DNA from: Astropecten irregularis
Lineage: Eukaryota > Echinodermata > Asteroidea > Paxillosida > Astropectinidae
NCBI GenBank assembly: GCA_963971285.1
Contig: OZ020255.1
Location: forward strand, 1,116,001 to 1,180,000
Reading direction: 5' to 3'
Length of the DNA: 64,000 nt
Shown here: positions 1 through 13,900 of the stretch, piece after piece
Layout of the letters: each line of letters opens with the position of its first letter
Numbering within the stretch: position 1 is the first letter of the stretch
Position numbers and translations under genes: made by a program
Notes under the pieces: generated by a model
What the model saw: the letters and a program-made list of their open reading frames with translations, nothing else
Database searches by the model: none
Told to the model about the DNA's origin: nothing

Positions 1-832
1 AACCACAACTGATAAAAAACTCTTTAACGAGATGGGTCTTTATAACAAAATAGAATGAATAAAAAGGTTGGGTTTTTTCAGTTAGACTTTTACAAAAAGG
101 GCCAGGTCGTAAAGGGCTTCATGCTGCATGCTCAAAATTTCAGCCTTTTCCAATTTCTACATGAGAATCTCAACTCTGGTAAAGCCTGCATTCAATTATT
201 TACTTACAGCAACACTCTTAACAATGGTTTAAAATGAAACCATTTTTACCCAACGTTGGTGAAAATACTAAGAAACCCAACAGACCTGAACGTTTTTGTC
301 AAAGAATCTGCATTTCTTTGACAAAAAACCAAATTATGAAATTACCTTTAAAGATGCAATAACAATTTAAGGCCTCCTAAATTCTTATAATTGACAATGC
401 TAATTTTAATTTTTAATTACCTCTCCAAGTTGAAATCTTATGCTCTTCGAGTTCATCCATCTTCACCTGAATTTTTGTTTTTGGGAAAAAAATATTCTAA
501 ATTTATCTAAAAAGCCACAAAAAAATGGGTGATTATAACATACCCCCCTAAGAATGTCACAAAAATGTAGAAATGAAACTAAACATTTGACCTACAGAGG
601 TTTTAGCACCCCAAAATGCAAAGATCTTTTTTTAATTATCCATAATTTTCTGGTCAAATGAAAGGACAAAAATGACAAAAGGAAAAAAATGCCTAAAAGT
701 GGGCAAACAGTCATTCTCTGAAACAAATCTTTGAACCCAAAAATTGATTTTGTTACTTAGTTTAATAAACATGTCGTCACAATTTTACTCATGAATATGT
801 AAATTAAAATGTGCATAAAAAAGGGCAGGAAT
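1..832. other. Intronic AT-rich sequence, no feature seen
   Basis: This lies downstream of the last visible AMPK gamma exon and is presumably intron. I see no exon with conserved coding sense and no full repeat; 280-360 has a weak resemblance to the ends of the TTAA MITE with the ACCAAAGTAT terminus. Confidence 0.4.
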
Positions 833-1345
833 GGAATCTGTTACGGCCTATTTTTGTGCAATACAGGCACTGCTACCGGAGAAATCTATTTCATGGAATC
901 CGTAAGCAAGACTTTGGGCGCTTACGGTAATCGGTTAGCGAAGAATTTCTAGTCTAACCTGGATTAATTTCATTTCTGTTACTGCCCAGGGCCCAATTTC
1001 ATAGAGCTGCTTAAGCACAAAATTTGCTTAAGCATGAAAAGTCTTCCTTGATTAAACAGGATTACAAAACAAATTTTCATGGGATGTATTAATACTGCTT
1101 TTGACTTGTATTCAGCCTTTGTTTGCTGAGCATAACATCCACAAGGAGTTTTGGCAGGCATACTGATTTTATTTACCAAGGTTTCTGGTGCTTAAGCAAA
1201 TGTTGGTGCTTAAGCAAATTTTGGTGCTTAAGCAGCTCAATGAAATTGGCTCCTGTCTTGTGCATTCTGCTTAGCGTAGCCAGAAAGAAAACTCTCCCAA
1301 GAAATACGCTAACCGTAAGCAATAAAAGTCTGCCAATGCACTGTA
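833..1345. mobile_element. MITE family C (TTTCATGGAATCCGT termini) interrupted by a MITE family A copy
   Basis: The outer element has the TGGAATCTGTTACGGC left half and a right half with ACGCTAACCGTAAGCAA, matching copies at 6374-6983, 19500-19795 and 44070-44275. It is split by a second element at 989-1254, which has inverted ends GGGCCCAATTTCATAGAGC and GCTCAATGAAATTGGCTCC and internal CTTAAGCA repeats. The nesting order makes family C the older insertion here. No coding capacity is seen. Confidence 0.7.
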
Positions 1346-1596
1346 CCCTAAACTTATTCAAATCTTAAAGAGTATGTCCCGCTGGCTGGTGCAAACAGTA
1401 TTTTACATTCTAAAAGACTTTGGGAAAGTTTTTCAGAAAAACTGGGAGGTGAAATGGGGTTTATGTTTCTTTACGTACCAATGGAGACTTGTAGTAGTTC
1501 TGCAGGATGCAGATGAAGTCTGTAATTGTCAACATGCCTGTGGAATGGGACAAAAAAATTGCGGCAAACATAATAACGTCAGTATTTTATAATTAA

Positions 1597-1840
1597 AGAG
1601 GATGTTCAACACTCAACAAACCTCGCTTTATTTGTTAGAACTATAATCATTAAATTACTTGACGTGAGAAAAAAATATTTCTCTCACACTGAACACAGAA
1701 AGTGAGTCTTTTTGATGATTTTTCTCTCAACATGCTCAACCCACAAGCTCCCCAAAATTCAGAGACTCTGAATTTTGTCAATGGGGACAGCAGACAAATC
1801 TGTGTGATTTAGTGACGTCAGATATGGGAGTCTTTTCTTT
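1597..1840. mobile_element. TTAA-flanked MITE (AGAGGATGTT terminus), copy 1
   Basis: The left end AGAGGATGTTCAACACTC follows TTAA at 1593-1596. The body carries ACAAACCTCGCTTTATTTG and, near the right end, GTGACGTCAGATATGGGAG followed by another TTAA at 1839-1842. Related copies are at 41439-41660, 60193-60475 and, as a composite with a satellite, 56498-58930. TTAA target duplication is characteristic of piggyBac-like transposases; the exact right border is uncertain. Confidence 0.6.
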
Positions 1841-1934
1841 AAATGAAAAGGCTACCATATCTTACGAGGTATAGTAACAACTCTTGTAACACCTAAACAA
1901 GAGACCGATTCTGCAAGGGGTCAGTCCAGCTTAC

Positions 1935-4900
1935 CCACAAAGTCCTGTTTCTCGCTGTCCCATAGCGGAGCAGCTCGGACTCCGTTGTACACCAGGGCAA
2001 AGAAAGCTTTCTTGACCTGTAAGATGAAACGGTCAACACAAAACATTGAGATGATAAGATGACCAACCGCTAAGCTTGCTTTTGTGCTAATTCAAGTTGA
2101 GCACTTTATCTGGTTTTATAAAGACTTTTAATTAATATATCATCAAATAACCACAAGGGAAACTGACAGAATTTAAAGTCATTGAAAAGTGAACAAAGTT
2201 AAATTCAGTGACTGGAGTGGGATTCGAACCGGCGACCTCCAGAATACTGTACAGGTGCTCTACCAACTGAGTTATCCAGCCCTACGTTGGTGGTGTCCCT
2301 AATTGTCAATTATCTGTGTTCGTTTGGCAGTCAGAAGCCATGAAACCACTCACACACCGCCATATCCCAAGGATCATTCCATCGATACACGCAGCAGTGC
2401 TGCAACCTGAGAACGGTACATGGGGGATCACTCAAAGAGGATACGGCTTTTTAATATAATCATCAAATAACCGCCTGAATACTGTACAGGCACTCTACCA
2501 ACTGAGCTATTAAAAAGAAAGTAAATTTGTACATCTTATGAGTAAAATCAAATCCACGAGACCACACAGATCAATTTCTATAAGTAATCATTGCCACTCA
2601 CCAATAGTTGAACGTCGAACACCACCAGCTTAGCACTCGTCGGAATGATCTCGTAACACTTGTGATTCTTCATGAATCGAACAAATGTCATTTCTTCGGC
2701 CTCTGTGTTATAAAACGGAGGAGGTAAACCAAAAAAGAAGCCTGGACAGTTTTATCAGGAATCGCAGAGCCAACGTCTTCGCAGACGGGCAAGAGCAAAT
2801 TGGCACTTCTTGTAATCAAGTTTCTTTCTTATTGTCATTTCTGTTCTGGGGTGTGTCAATATTGCTAAGATAATGTAAGGATGGTGTTTATTTGTTTGTG
2901 TGTTTTGCTGAGTATCGGTATATCTTTTTTGAACTACATATAGGTCACTCATTTTAGGAGGCCCTATGTCACAGTACTGCTTAAATGTTGAGATTAAATT
3001 TCACAATGCCGCTTATTGTCAGATTGTACGTGTATGCAAAGCAGGGGAAAGGCATGTTGGACCTTCCTGTGGGGAACTGCCAGCAAAATGTACACCAACG
3101 TAAGGGGCCGTCCATAAAGTACAAACGCACGAAATGGCGACTTTTTTGGACCCCCCTTCTCACGGTCCAGGGCAGGTACCGTTATTGGGACGTCACTTTC
3201 AAATTCTGTAATGAATTACTAAAGTATAACAGGTTTTGTATACATTGACAGACGTATTTTACTATTTTTCATTATGTTGAATAAGAAAAAAAAGGAAAAA
3301 ACAAAACAATCCCGTACTTTTTTTGCTTTTCCCCCTCTCGTTTCTTGCGATATGTTTATGCACATTTTTGAACCCCCTGCTCATCCATAACCCCCCCCCC
3401 CCTTTGTGTGTACTGTGTACGTACTTTATGGATAGCCCCTAAAAAGTATAACCACCAATGCACGTGTAATGGGATGCCTATGACTGCTAGCCATTTTTTT
3501 AGTGTCATGTGAAAAGGCCTAATATCGGAATCCAAACTAGCGTAAAATAATCTTTCAAACCAAATCCTTAAAAAATTCTTCGGGTGGGATTCCAACATGC
3601 AGACGTCTGTTTCTACTATGTGTGGTGCGGGCTAAAATGTACATGTAGCTGTGCTGTACAACTCGGCCAGGTTTTTTTCACACAGGGACACTATATACAG
3701 CAAGATGTGATCATTGTGCAGCAATATGGAGGACGGACTTTTTGGGGGAAAAAGTGCATTTTGAAGACAATCCGTGCCATACAACTTTGGCAAAACACAC
3801 AATGATAGCATGACTTCCATTTTATACTAAACAGTCCAAAAATGTCAATTTCAGGTGGAAATATTTTAATGATGTGTTTCTACCAGCACCATCTTCATAA
3901 CCTGAAAGTTATACAGTATGTAAATCTGTGAACATTTTCTGTTTGGGTATGTTACCAATCCTGTACTGTAACTTTATTAATACGTGTATGAATAACTATA
4001 TTTTGTGTTGATATGTCTTTAATAGTTCTGGTGTTCATAATGTATCTGGCGTTAATTCAAAAAATTTAAAAAAGAAAAGAAAAGAAATTCATGTTTGCTT
4101 AGACGGGATTCAAGCCAGATGCCTACTGCTTACCGTGTCAAGGGCATTCAAATAATTTACTTGTTTTTTAAAAAGATTTTTTATTTTTATTAATACTGAC
4201 CTCATTATCAGCCACCGGTCAAATAAAAGTCATTTTGCCGGGCCATGTGTGCAGGAAGCTCGGCTTAAACAATATGGGGTAAATTTCAACAAACTCATCG
4301 TAACTTATTTATAAAGCAATGCAGCCCTACGTAGGATACAATGGATAACCTTCGTAACTCGAGTTACGATCGATCGTAGGGCTTCGAGAAATCAACCTTT
4401 GGACACAAAATGGTTGAAAACTGCCAGATAAGAGCCTGAATTCCAGGTGGACTTAATCGGTGGCACGCAGCTGTGTTTGTAATTTACAGATTGCGGTCTG
4501 CTTGAAAATGGCAATTTTTTCAAAAGCAAATCAAGTAGATAAATGTACAATGAGTGAAATTTTTAGGGGACAATAAAGGTTCATTGAACCTCTTGTTCCA
4601 CACAGAACTCCCACTCATGTATTTTAATGGTAATACATGTAACAAAGCAATAATGAGTATTCTTATGCCATGAGGCAAACTGCTATAGATGATAATCGGA
4701 CGGAAGGGGTTTAACTTTAAAACAGCAGGCCTCGAATTTGGGAATTTTTTAGGGCACAGCCACTTTGGCCTTCTAGATTTTTGAAAAATTAGGGCACCAA
4801 GGCCAGTAGTAAGGGCACCACGGCCAAAAGTCAAAAAGCATGTTAGGGCAATGGAGCCATGTCAAACCATGGTCAAACAAATCAATTTTGTCAGGATTGA

Positions 4901-7900
4901 AATGGGATGTTTCTTTCATTTGTTTGAGTTTTATGCAGTTAAGATCATCGCGGACATCCGGGTACTTTCATTCTCATAACTTGACAACCGATGAAAACTA
5001 ACGTGTAGATGACACAAGCTACGGACAAATCACGCACAAACCGTCCGTCGTTGAGAATTGTTTTCTGAATATTTTTTGTCAAGAAGCAAAATCGTGTTCT
5101 GTACGACTTTCATTGTCAAGTCATAGTTTTTCCTCAGACAACAAGTACCCTATAATAAGATTTCAAAACAATTCTGGCAGCTTTTTGTCTTGAAACCTGT
5201 ACAACTTAATGCTTTGTTTTCATCGGCTCCAAGGTCGGTGAGTTGGAATGACGTCACTCCGCGCTATTGGTATTTTTTTAACAGCGTAGGTCGGAATTTA
5301 GCTTGACATGTTGAGAATATATAGCTGGTGACTTTCCACGCATTCTGGGAATTTAAAAAGGGCTAAAGAAGATTTTTTTGGGCCTTTTCTGAATGAAAGC
5401 TTTTGAAGTCAGCATCACCACACAGTTCTACCAACCAGTTTCTGACGAACCACTACATCGTTCTAGTCTCAAGGTAAATATGTCAATATAACCCCCCCCC
5501 CCCCCCTCTCTTCGCCCTACCTCAATTTTGCCCAGGCAATTGTTAATCTCAATAGAGGGCGCCACCACAAAAACAAAAAATCGAAACGTCCATCAAAGGG
5601 AGAACTTTTCAAAAAACGTAAAACTATTAAGCAAAAGGTAAGGGGAAAAATAACAACGAAATAAAGTAATGAAAATTTTGGTCTACTTTGCTTCTGTGAA
5701 AGTCAAAGTGCTGGGAAAAAGTTCTCCAGCCCACAATTTCTACAAGGAACAGCAACTGTAAGAATTTCATGCATGAGAAATTTCTCAAACTAATGCTAGA
5801 CCTAAAAAACAAACAGAAAAACCTACATTTTTTATACAACACGAGATCAAAATGTGAAAGAAGCGAAAAAGACCACACGAGTGTTAGTGATCAGTAAAAA
5901 TCTAAGACGTGAAATTAGCTACATTTAATACAATAAGAGGCAAGGAACAAGGAATAAAAAAAGGAAACATGCTCAGTAATTTTCCGGTAATAAACTGGAC
6001 AACGGTGTACTGGCGGACAGCGACTGTGAAGGTAGAGACTGCAGGAGAGACTAACAAATCAGAAATATTTTCGAGAAGAACGTTTTTTGTCGTGGTCAAG
6101 GACAAACAGCACACGTAGTCAAAAACAAAACGAAAACAAGGCAACACGATTTGTTTTATATCGGCCAAGCTACAAATGTGTATCACCTTAGATCATTTCT
6201 GAGCTCAAATATCTTGTAAAGAAAATTTTCTTTTTAAAGAGGGACGATACGATGAAGTACAGACTTTTATTATTTTGTTTTGGCCGTGGCTTAATTGTAT
6301 GCAGCCTTCCCGAATCAAAATGGCTGCTATTCTAGTATCCATGACAACTGCTATGATCATTGAGATCATTTCAAGGCCCAATTTCATGGAATCCGTAAAA
6401 GCGTTACGTGAAATTCTATTTCATTGAATCCGTAAGCAAGACCTTTTGGTTAGCGAAGAATTTCTAGGGTAACCGTGATCATTTTCTGCTAAGGCCATAA
6501 AAACAAATTGTTGTATTGGCGTAACCCGCCCGACATTTTAAACCAAAAAAAAATTAAATAAATAAATAAAACAAATACATCGGGAAAAAAAAAGAAAAAG
6601 AAAAAAAGAAGAAAAATTGCAAATTTGTATGCAGATTAAAAGCTTAAAAGGAGCAAAAGATGGAAACCAGACTGGTTAAAGTTGTTATGTCATTTCTTGT
6701 CTTTATCTGATATACAGGAAAAAAGCATTTAATACAGGGAAAAAAAAAAATAAAAAAAATCCGCCCGCCCTACCTTATTTTCCAACCCTCCGTTACTCCA
6801 ATACAACAATTTCTTTTTTATGGCCTAACGAGCAGTCAAATGCACTCTGCACAAATTCCTTTCTTAACGTTACCAAAAAGGAAACTCTTCCGTGAAATAC
6901 GCTAACCGTAACCAAAAAAGTCTGCTACCGTAAGCAAAGAATTTTTGCTAACGGTAACAGATTCCATGAAATTGGGCCCAGGCTAGGATAAAAACGTCTG
7001 CCAACGAGGGCAACAATTATTTCCTACTTTTGATTTGTGTGAATGGAAAATCCTCCTAAAATGACGGATTGGTTACTGCTCGTTTCCAAGCCAGGCAACG
7101 GGACGCCATTTTGTTTTTGTTAACCATGTTAACAGCAAACATGTTAAAAACAAAAATAAACTTGCAATTTTGTTGATGAATGTTAATAGTGTCAGTGAGG
7201 ATCAATGGAACATGCACTTTGTTAGCTCAATGGGTAATCGTAATGATGTTTGGCTGCAATGTATGCAAATGTATGCAGATGTATGCAAATGTATGCAAAT
7301 ATATGCAAATATATGCGAATGTAGGTGGATGTAAAACCATCCCCCTCCCACCTCCCCTAAAATAAACAACAACAAATAAACAAAGCTGCATTTCCGGTAA
7401 CTTTTCAAATTATCCTAAATATTGACCAAAAGTCAGAGTTAAGAATTGTTAGTAGTTTAAAAACTTAAACAAAACAAAATTGAAAGTTGTTAGTCTTCAA
7501 GCAAAATTGCGATAGGATCAAAATGCAAGAAAGTCAGGCCATATGACTAAAAAAACAACAATTGCCATTATGCAGCAATATCAAACAAAATATTACCTGG
7601 ATGGGGTATTTTAGAGACAAGATATAAATGCATATTTTGTCTGTCTAATTGAGACGCGTTTATACGCGTTTCTTGTTCCTATTCCTATGCACCAGAAAGA
7701 GTTGAACAGGTAATAATAATAATATTGACTGGCGTTACTTTCGGGAGATACCACATACAGTATATTGCCCTCACTAGACCCATATTGCCCTCGTCTTCGA
7801 CTCGGGGCAATATGAGACTAGTTTGGGAAATATATGTGGTATCTCCCTCAAGGCCAGTCAATATTATATAAATATTTCATTCACTAATCAAAGTCTGCTT

Positions 7901-10900
7901 TGTAAGAAAGCTTTTTTGTGTGGGTTAAAATTGATCTTTTAACATCAAATCTGCGTTGCATAAAGAAAAATTACTTAGATCATTTCAGCTTGGGGTGGGA
8001 CACGACCATTTTCCCAACAACATACTCCTGTACAAATGTCCGTGGATGCCTTTGAAAAGGGCCACTAAAAGCCAAAACCAGGCCCCCAAATTCCCGCAGA
8101 ATTCTGCGCTTATGATCATCCTTCCCTGCTTACAGGGTAAGCATGGTAAGCGCCAAATTTTGACGCAAAGCATACAAGAACTCCTCAGTTTTGCAAAGTA
8201 GTGCCAGGCCTTGAATTTGGTTCTGAAAGGGGCAAGGCAACTTTTCCATTGCAAGGGGCACTTCCATTGGAAAATCATAATGTCTATGGAAACATTTGAA
8301 GGGGGCACCAAGGCCAAGAACCAGGGCAATGGAGGCCATGGCCTCCGTTAAATTCAAGACTTGTAGTGTGTACAAGCGCATGGCTGATAATTCCTTGCCA
8401 TCCACAAAATGGGGTACAGTGTATATCGTAGTGATGCACATAATTTCCTGCCCCAGTAAACTAAACAATGGTGCCACAAGACTGGGCTTAGGCCCCTAGG
8501 GCAGAAAGATGTTGTCCAGTGTCCTCACATGAAAATTCAGGTCTGGAAGTTTAAAATCCCTTCCTAAGTATGAACAATGGAACGCTGCTATAACGATTCA
8601 GGCAGGTTGCACAGATATTGTCCGTTATAGTGGTCGTTCGTTATTGCGATTCAAAGAACTATATTGGATATGTATTGTACACAAACATGGGCAGCCAAGG
8701 ATGATGTTCGGTATAGCCAAATGTTCGGTATAATGGTATTCGTTATAACTTTTTGCCAAAAGCCAACCGGAAATGCAACAATTATATCATATCTGCCCCC
8801 CCCCTCCTTTAATAAAAATGGTGGATGAATTAGCCTTGAAAATATTAAATGTGCATTGAAAAAAAAGAGAGAAAAACCCACAAAATTGTGTGACCGTGTT
8901 AAGAAGGGACAAATTCAGTTTATTGTTATCAACCCCATTGTTATTATTACCTGCGGAATCTAGTTCCGTACTGCCTACATGTATATCATTATCAGCTATG
9001 GCCTGTAACTGCAAATAACAAACAAATAATTCCAACCAACAAAAAGAAAAAGAAAGGTGGCAAGATCAGGAGGAAGGTGAGACCAAAAAAACAAAAAATT
9101 AATCGGTTCCGAAAATAAAACCAAAAACTCTAGCACTAAAAAGCAGATGGGTCATTTCACCAAAGTCAGGGCACCAGACGTGATGGCGTACAGGTCCCAA
9201 ATGTAAAACTAGCATGGATCCCAAACCTCTGATCAATTCAATATCGGGCTTTGTCTCTGTCCTTTGAAAACCTGAAAATATGGGCTTTTGGTTTGTGTTT
9301 TTAGCTCAAGCCGTAGCTTCATTCTGGTTCAAAATAGGGTGTCTACTTACTGACACCTTTCACCATACATTAAAATGTATGCACAAAATGGAGCCAGAGC
9401 CTAAGCCAAAGCCAAAGCCTAAGCCTAAGCCAAAGCCAAAGTCAAAGCTGCAGCCAGAGCTGTAGCCAAAGCAAAAGCCATAGCCAAAGCCATAGCCAAA
9501 GTCAAAGCCAAAGCTGTAGCCAGAGCTGTAGCCAAAGCCAAAGCCATAGCCATAGCCATAGCCATAGCCAAAGCCATAGCCAAAGCCATAGCCAAAGCCA
9601 TAGCCAAAGCCATAGCCAAAGCCATAGCCAAAGCCATAGCCAAAGCCATAGCCATAGCCATAGCCATAGCCAAAGCCAAAGCCAAAGCCATAGCCAAAGC
9701 CAAAGCCATAGCCAAAGCCATAGCCATAGCCAAAGCCAAAGCCAAAGCCAAAGCCATAGCCATAGCCAAAACCTGAGTTGAAGCCAAAGTCAAAAGCCTC
9801 TGTTGTGATACATGTAGATGTTACATGAAAATGGATGCACAAAATGGAAGGCAAAGCCAAAGCCTGAGCCGAAGTTAAAGTTTGGAAAAGGGAATTAATT
9901 AGCCATAAAGTTTTTAAAGAATTTGATTCAAAATTCGAACAACAACTGCAAAATTTGGGAACTCTCCAATCAAAAGACAACAGATGCACACATTTACAGT
10001 TGTGACCAGGACACCATCACAAATCAATGCCCCACTGATTTTGTTGAAATCACTCATCCATCATTCCAAGATTGACAAAAATAAATAACTTACTAAAAAA
10101 ACTATCAAAGAGTATTATTAACATTAATAAATTCATCTTTTTTTTTTTCGGTTTGGTTTGGCGGTGAAAAAGGTGAGAGTGACTGAACTTGCTTGAGAAC
10201 AAAAGGGATAATGGTTTGGACAATGGAAAAAGCGCGGTGATCATGATACAATGCGGCTAAAGTGTTAGACATGGACGGTCTAAAAAACTTTCGGTTTGAG
10301 TGGCGAGCCATTCCGGGAACACAAAAGGGAATTAAGTTTGGAGTGACTGACCTTTGACTTTCACATAAGATTCTGAATAACACCGCTGAAACAAACCAAA
10401 AAGTACAAAAGCAAAAATCACAAAGGCAGTTTAGTAGATCAAACTTTGCCGGGCTGGTTTTTTTACCAATAAAAAGCAGAACGTTCGGCTGACACACTCA
10501 TTTCAGCCATTTGAGTGTCAGAAAAAAGTTCCACTTTAAGTTTCTGTTACAATTACATGCCAATTATTATACAAAATGGCAGTATGCACACACACACACA
10601 ACGCCCACACGAAAAGTGCACAAAATTTCTCGTGAGGGGAATCAGTCACCCAAAGCCGATTTGTGGGGTAGGATCGTTACCATTTATCATGTTTATATGG
10701 AGCTTTAGATTTTCACATTGACTACGTCGATTGATAGGTGATTGCGTCACGCATGCGTCAAGTCGTCACCAACCATGTCTGAGTGAGTCGAGAACGCAAA
10801 AACTACGGTTTTAATGCTCACTCGCGTTTGTGGTCGATGTGAACGAGGTCAAAGTTCACATCAATCTGAAGCTCCCTATTGTACCCCACAAGACGCCGTA

Positions 10901-13900
10901 TGTACACCCACAACCCCTCACAAAGAAATTTTTGCTCACTTTTGGAAAAACTTCAAACGTAACTCTTTCACTCACTAAAAACTCGGCACTTACCAAATAA
11001 TGGATTTCTACTTACCCACTTCCAAAACTCGATAAAAAAAATCTTCAAGTTCATTTTTCATTACTGAATACTTGGGAAATATATGTCAGCTTTGATGGAT
11101 CAGAGGCTCTCGTTTTCTCGTTTCATTTATGATCTAGACAAAATGGCCGACTAATTTGAATTTTAACCAGAAAACTTTCTTTTGCCAAACTTCATGCATG
11201 TACGTACTAGGGCCAATTTCATGGAGCTGCTAAGCACATCAATTTGCTTAGCACAAAAATGTCTTGCCCAATAAAACAAACAAACCATCGTTAAAAATTC
11301 AATTTGATATTCATGGTCAGCAAACAGCCACCAAAGAACAATCACAGGTTATACACAACACATGAACATTTGGTTCTTAATCCTGTTTTTATTAAGACAG
11401 AATTGTCATGCTTAGCAATTTTGTGTGCTAAGCAGCACCGTGAAATTGGCCCCTGTACATGTACCCAACAACTACCTCATTAATACTTACCTTCCACAAC
11501 AAAATTCATAATACACATACCCCAAGTATAAGTGCCAAGTGTTAATTTCTAAAAATTGGTTTTATAAAAAGCAATATTCTTAAGAAAGTCGAACGATACA
11601 AAAGTACTAAGACAATAAAAACACACCGGGTGAGTTAAAAATGCTTTCTACGACACGAATAAGTGAGTAAAAACACTCCATTCCAAATTTCTTTTTCAAA
11701 ATCAACCAACAGACATGCTTATTATGAGAAACAGAGCAGACAAAACAAGCACCAGCTATATTGAGGACATTTTCTTCCTAATTTTGTTTGAAATATTTCT
11801 CAAAATTCTTTATTTTTCTAGTGGACTGCGGATCAAAGTGATTGAAAAAAAGAAAAAAAAAACGTCAAATATTCTGTGAATTTCTGTGTTGATGAAATAT
11901 CATGGCCAGCTTCGACAGCAAATCATATGTCCTCGTAACTGTCAGATATGATTAATGATTTAATAATGTCATAAATTTTATGAGTGTCGATCTGGTTTTC
12001 TTTTTGCCTTGGGCGCTTAGATTTATGGCCTTTGGATGGTGAACAGCCTTACCTTGCAGACTCTTTCTATCAGAAACAACGATAGAATGACGCCGAAGCT
12101 CGAGAAAGCGTAACATATTAAGATCCATGGTTGACGGTTTTCTTGCAGCACGTACACGTACGGAGAAACCTTGTCTTGCACTAGTTACATGTACATGTAT
12201 GTTCGTGAATACAACTGACGGTGGCTAACTCAAGCCTTAGTATATGTACAGTATAAGTTTGCATATAATTACAGCACCAATGCATACTGCACATTCCAAT
12301 CATATTCCATCCCTGGAGTGCAAGGCTATTATCAGACCTGGGGCGTTTAAAGCATTGTGGAGTGTGCTCGGACCAAAAATAAATTAAAAATAACAAGATG
12401 ATTGGATAAACAGATTCAGGTGAATAGGGCTCTGCGCTCGAGCTATTTATAGAATATGCCCTTTATATCGACAGCTATAGTTACCCGGATGTTCCGACAA
12501 ATTTCACAACGTTTATGTGTAATTTAATTGGGCAACGTGCGACTTGTTTGTCAAAACATCTGAATGTGACGTCACGTGCGTGGAGCCCTATAAATTGTTA
12601 TTTGGGACTGGGCTTGAAAAGATATTGATTTTTCATGTCATGATCCCCATACCGGGCTGGTTATCAAGTTATTAAAATGCAAATTCAGTGACATTTCGGA
12701 GGAGACCATGGAATATTAAAGGTACATGTACGGTATTGCCGGTAAGTCGTATGTTACCAGTCGTAGCATTGTTACTGTAATAAAATTTTGGAAAGGGGGG
12801 AAAGCGCTTTAAAGATATTGCTTGATACATAATTAATGACTATATAAATTTATATTTCTATGTAAGTGCTTCATTTTGACCACAAAGTTACAAAATCAGT
12901 ACATGTACAGTGTATGCCCCTCCCCCCAAACAAGTCCCCCTTGGAATCGATCCATGCAACAATAGCATGTGTTGTCACCTAAATGTAGACAACTAGTATA
13001 GGCTCGTCACACAGTATACTGCGTGGCGTTCTGCATGTGACGTAAGCAAGGTTTTTTGTCGCGAAAAATGGGGTGTTAAGTTATAGGTCTAAAATACATG
13101 TAGTTCTGGGCAATCGTTCATTTGGAAAACAGGCAAAATTTCAAATTCCACATCATTTTATGAGGACAGCATCAGACAACATGCCTTCTGTACCACCAAA
13201 TTGCTTACCCGTAATTACTGTACATATCCTTGACCAAGTTGACTATTAACAGACCTAATTATCATAACAAAGTGGAAAGCAATCTCAGAATCTTAATCTC
13301 AGAATCTTGTTCATAATTTCATATTCAATTACTATGGTAACCTCCCTGAGGTTTTTTGCTAAACAATTTCTCATCTAAAACCTAATGATTGAATCCAAGC
13401 ATCAATAATGTATCAATTTAAGGCTGATTTTTGATTAATTTTTTTTTCTCGAAAACTTGGCCCCTTTAAGGTTCTGTACGTCTGCTTACCTTACAGTGTC
13501 TGGTCTATTAAGATTATTTATTAGTCCACATGATCATGTCCAGACATGTTTAGCCTATATGCCATGTACATGTAGGCCTACAAGTACATTCGGTTTTTCT
13601 CATTAAAATACATTAAAGTATCACCACATGTACATGTACAAACATGTACACGTGTGTGTGCATACATTACCGTACATGTATGTGAACTCTGCTAATTTTG
13701 TAAACCATGGTCGCCATTCAGAAATCTTTGAATCATTATCTGAGAGCAGTTAAAGGTAGTATCATACTTTGGTTTTTATCAAAGAAATGCAGATTCATGG
13801 GCAAAAATATCAAGATACAGTAACAGTCATCTGTGAAAATTTCAGTCCCATACGGTGCCCACTTTTTGAGAAAACAGTGCAAAAACAGCCACAGTACTTC

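Noticed and set aside
1597-1840. TGACGTCA at 1813-1820 as a CRE regulating the AMPK gamma gene
   Set aside because: It is part of the TTAA MITE consensus (also at 60400) and lies downstream of the exons, so there is no specific support.
2213-2285. Possible tRNA genes (this and similar sites at 14450, 23110, 36850, 42020, 53290, 59290)
   Set aside because: A- and B-box sequences are present but arms do not pair properly, copies diverge, and target duplications show retroposition; they are SINEs.
6100-6190. Short frames with some charged residues on both strands
   Set aside because: No conserved motif, no splice context and AT-rich intronic composition.
9360-9989. 209-codon minus-strand open frame rich in Gly-Phe-Gly-Tyr
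   Set aside because: It is produced by a hexanucleotide repeat whose period keeps every frame open; no start context or conserved flank is present.
10105-10497. 130-codon minus-strand frame in the AMPK gamma intron
   Set aside because: No splice sites in matching phase and no recognised similarity; composition like the flanking intron.
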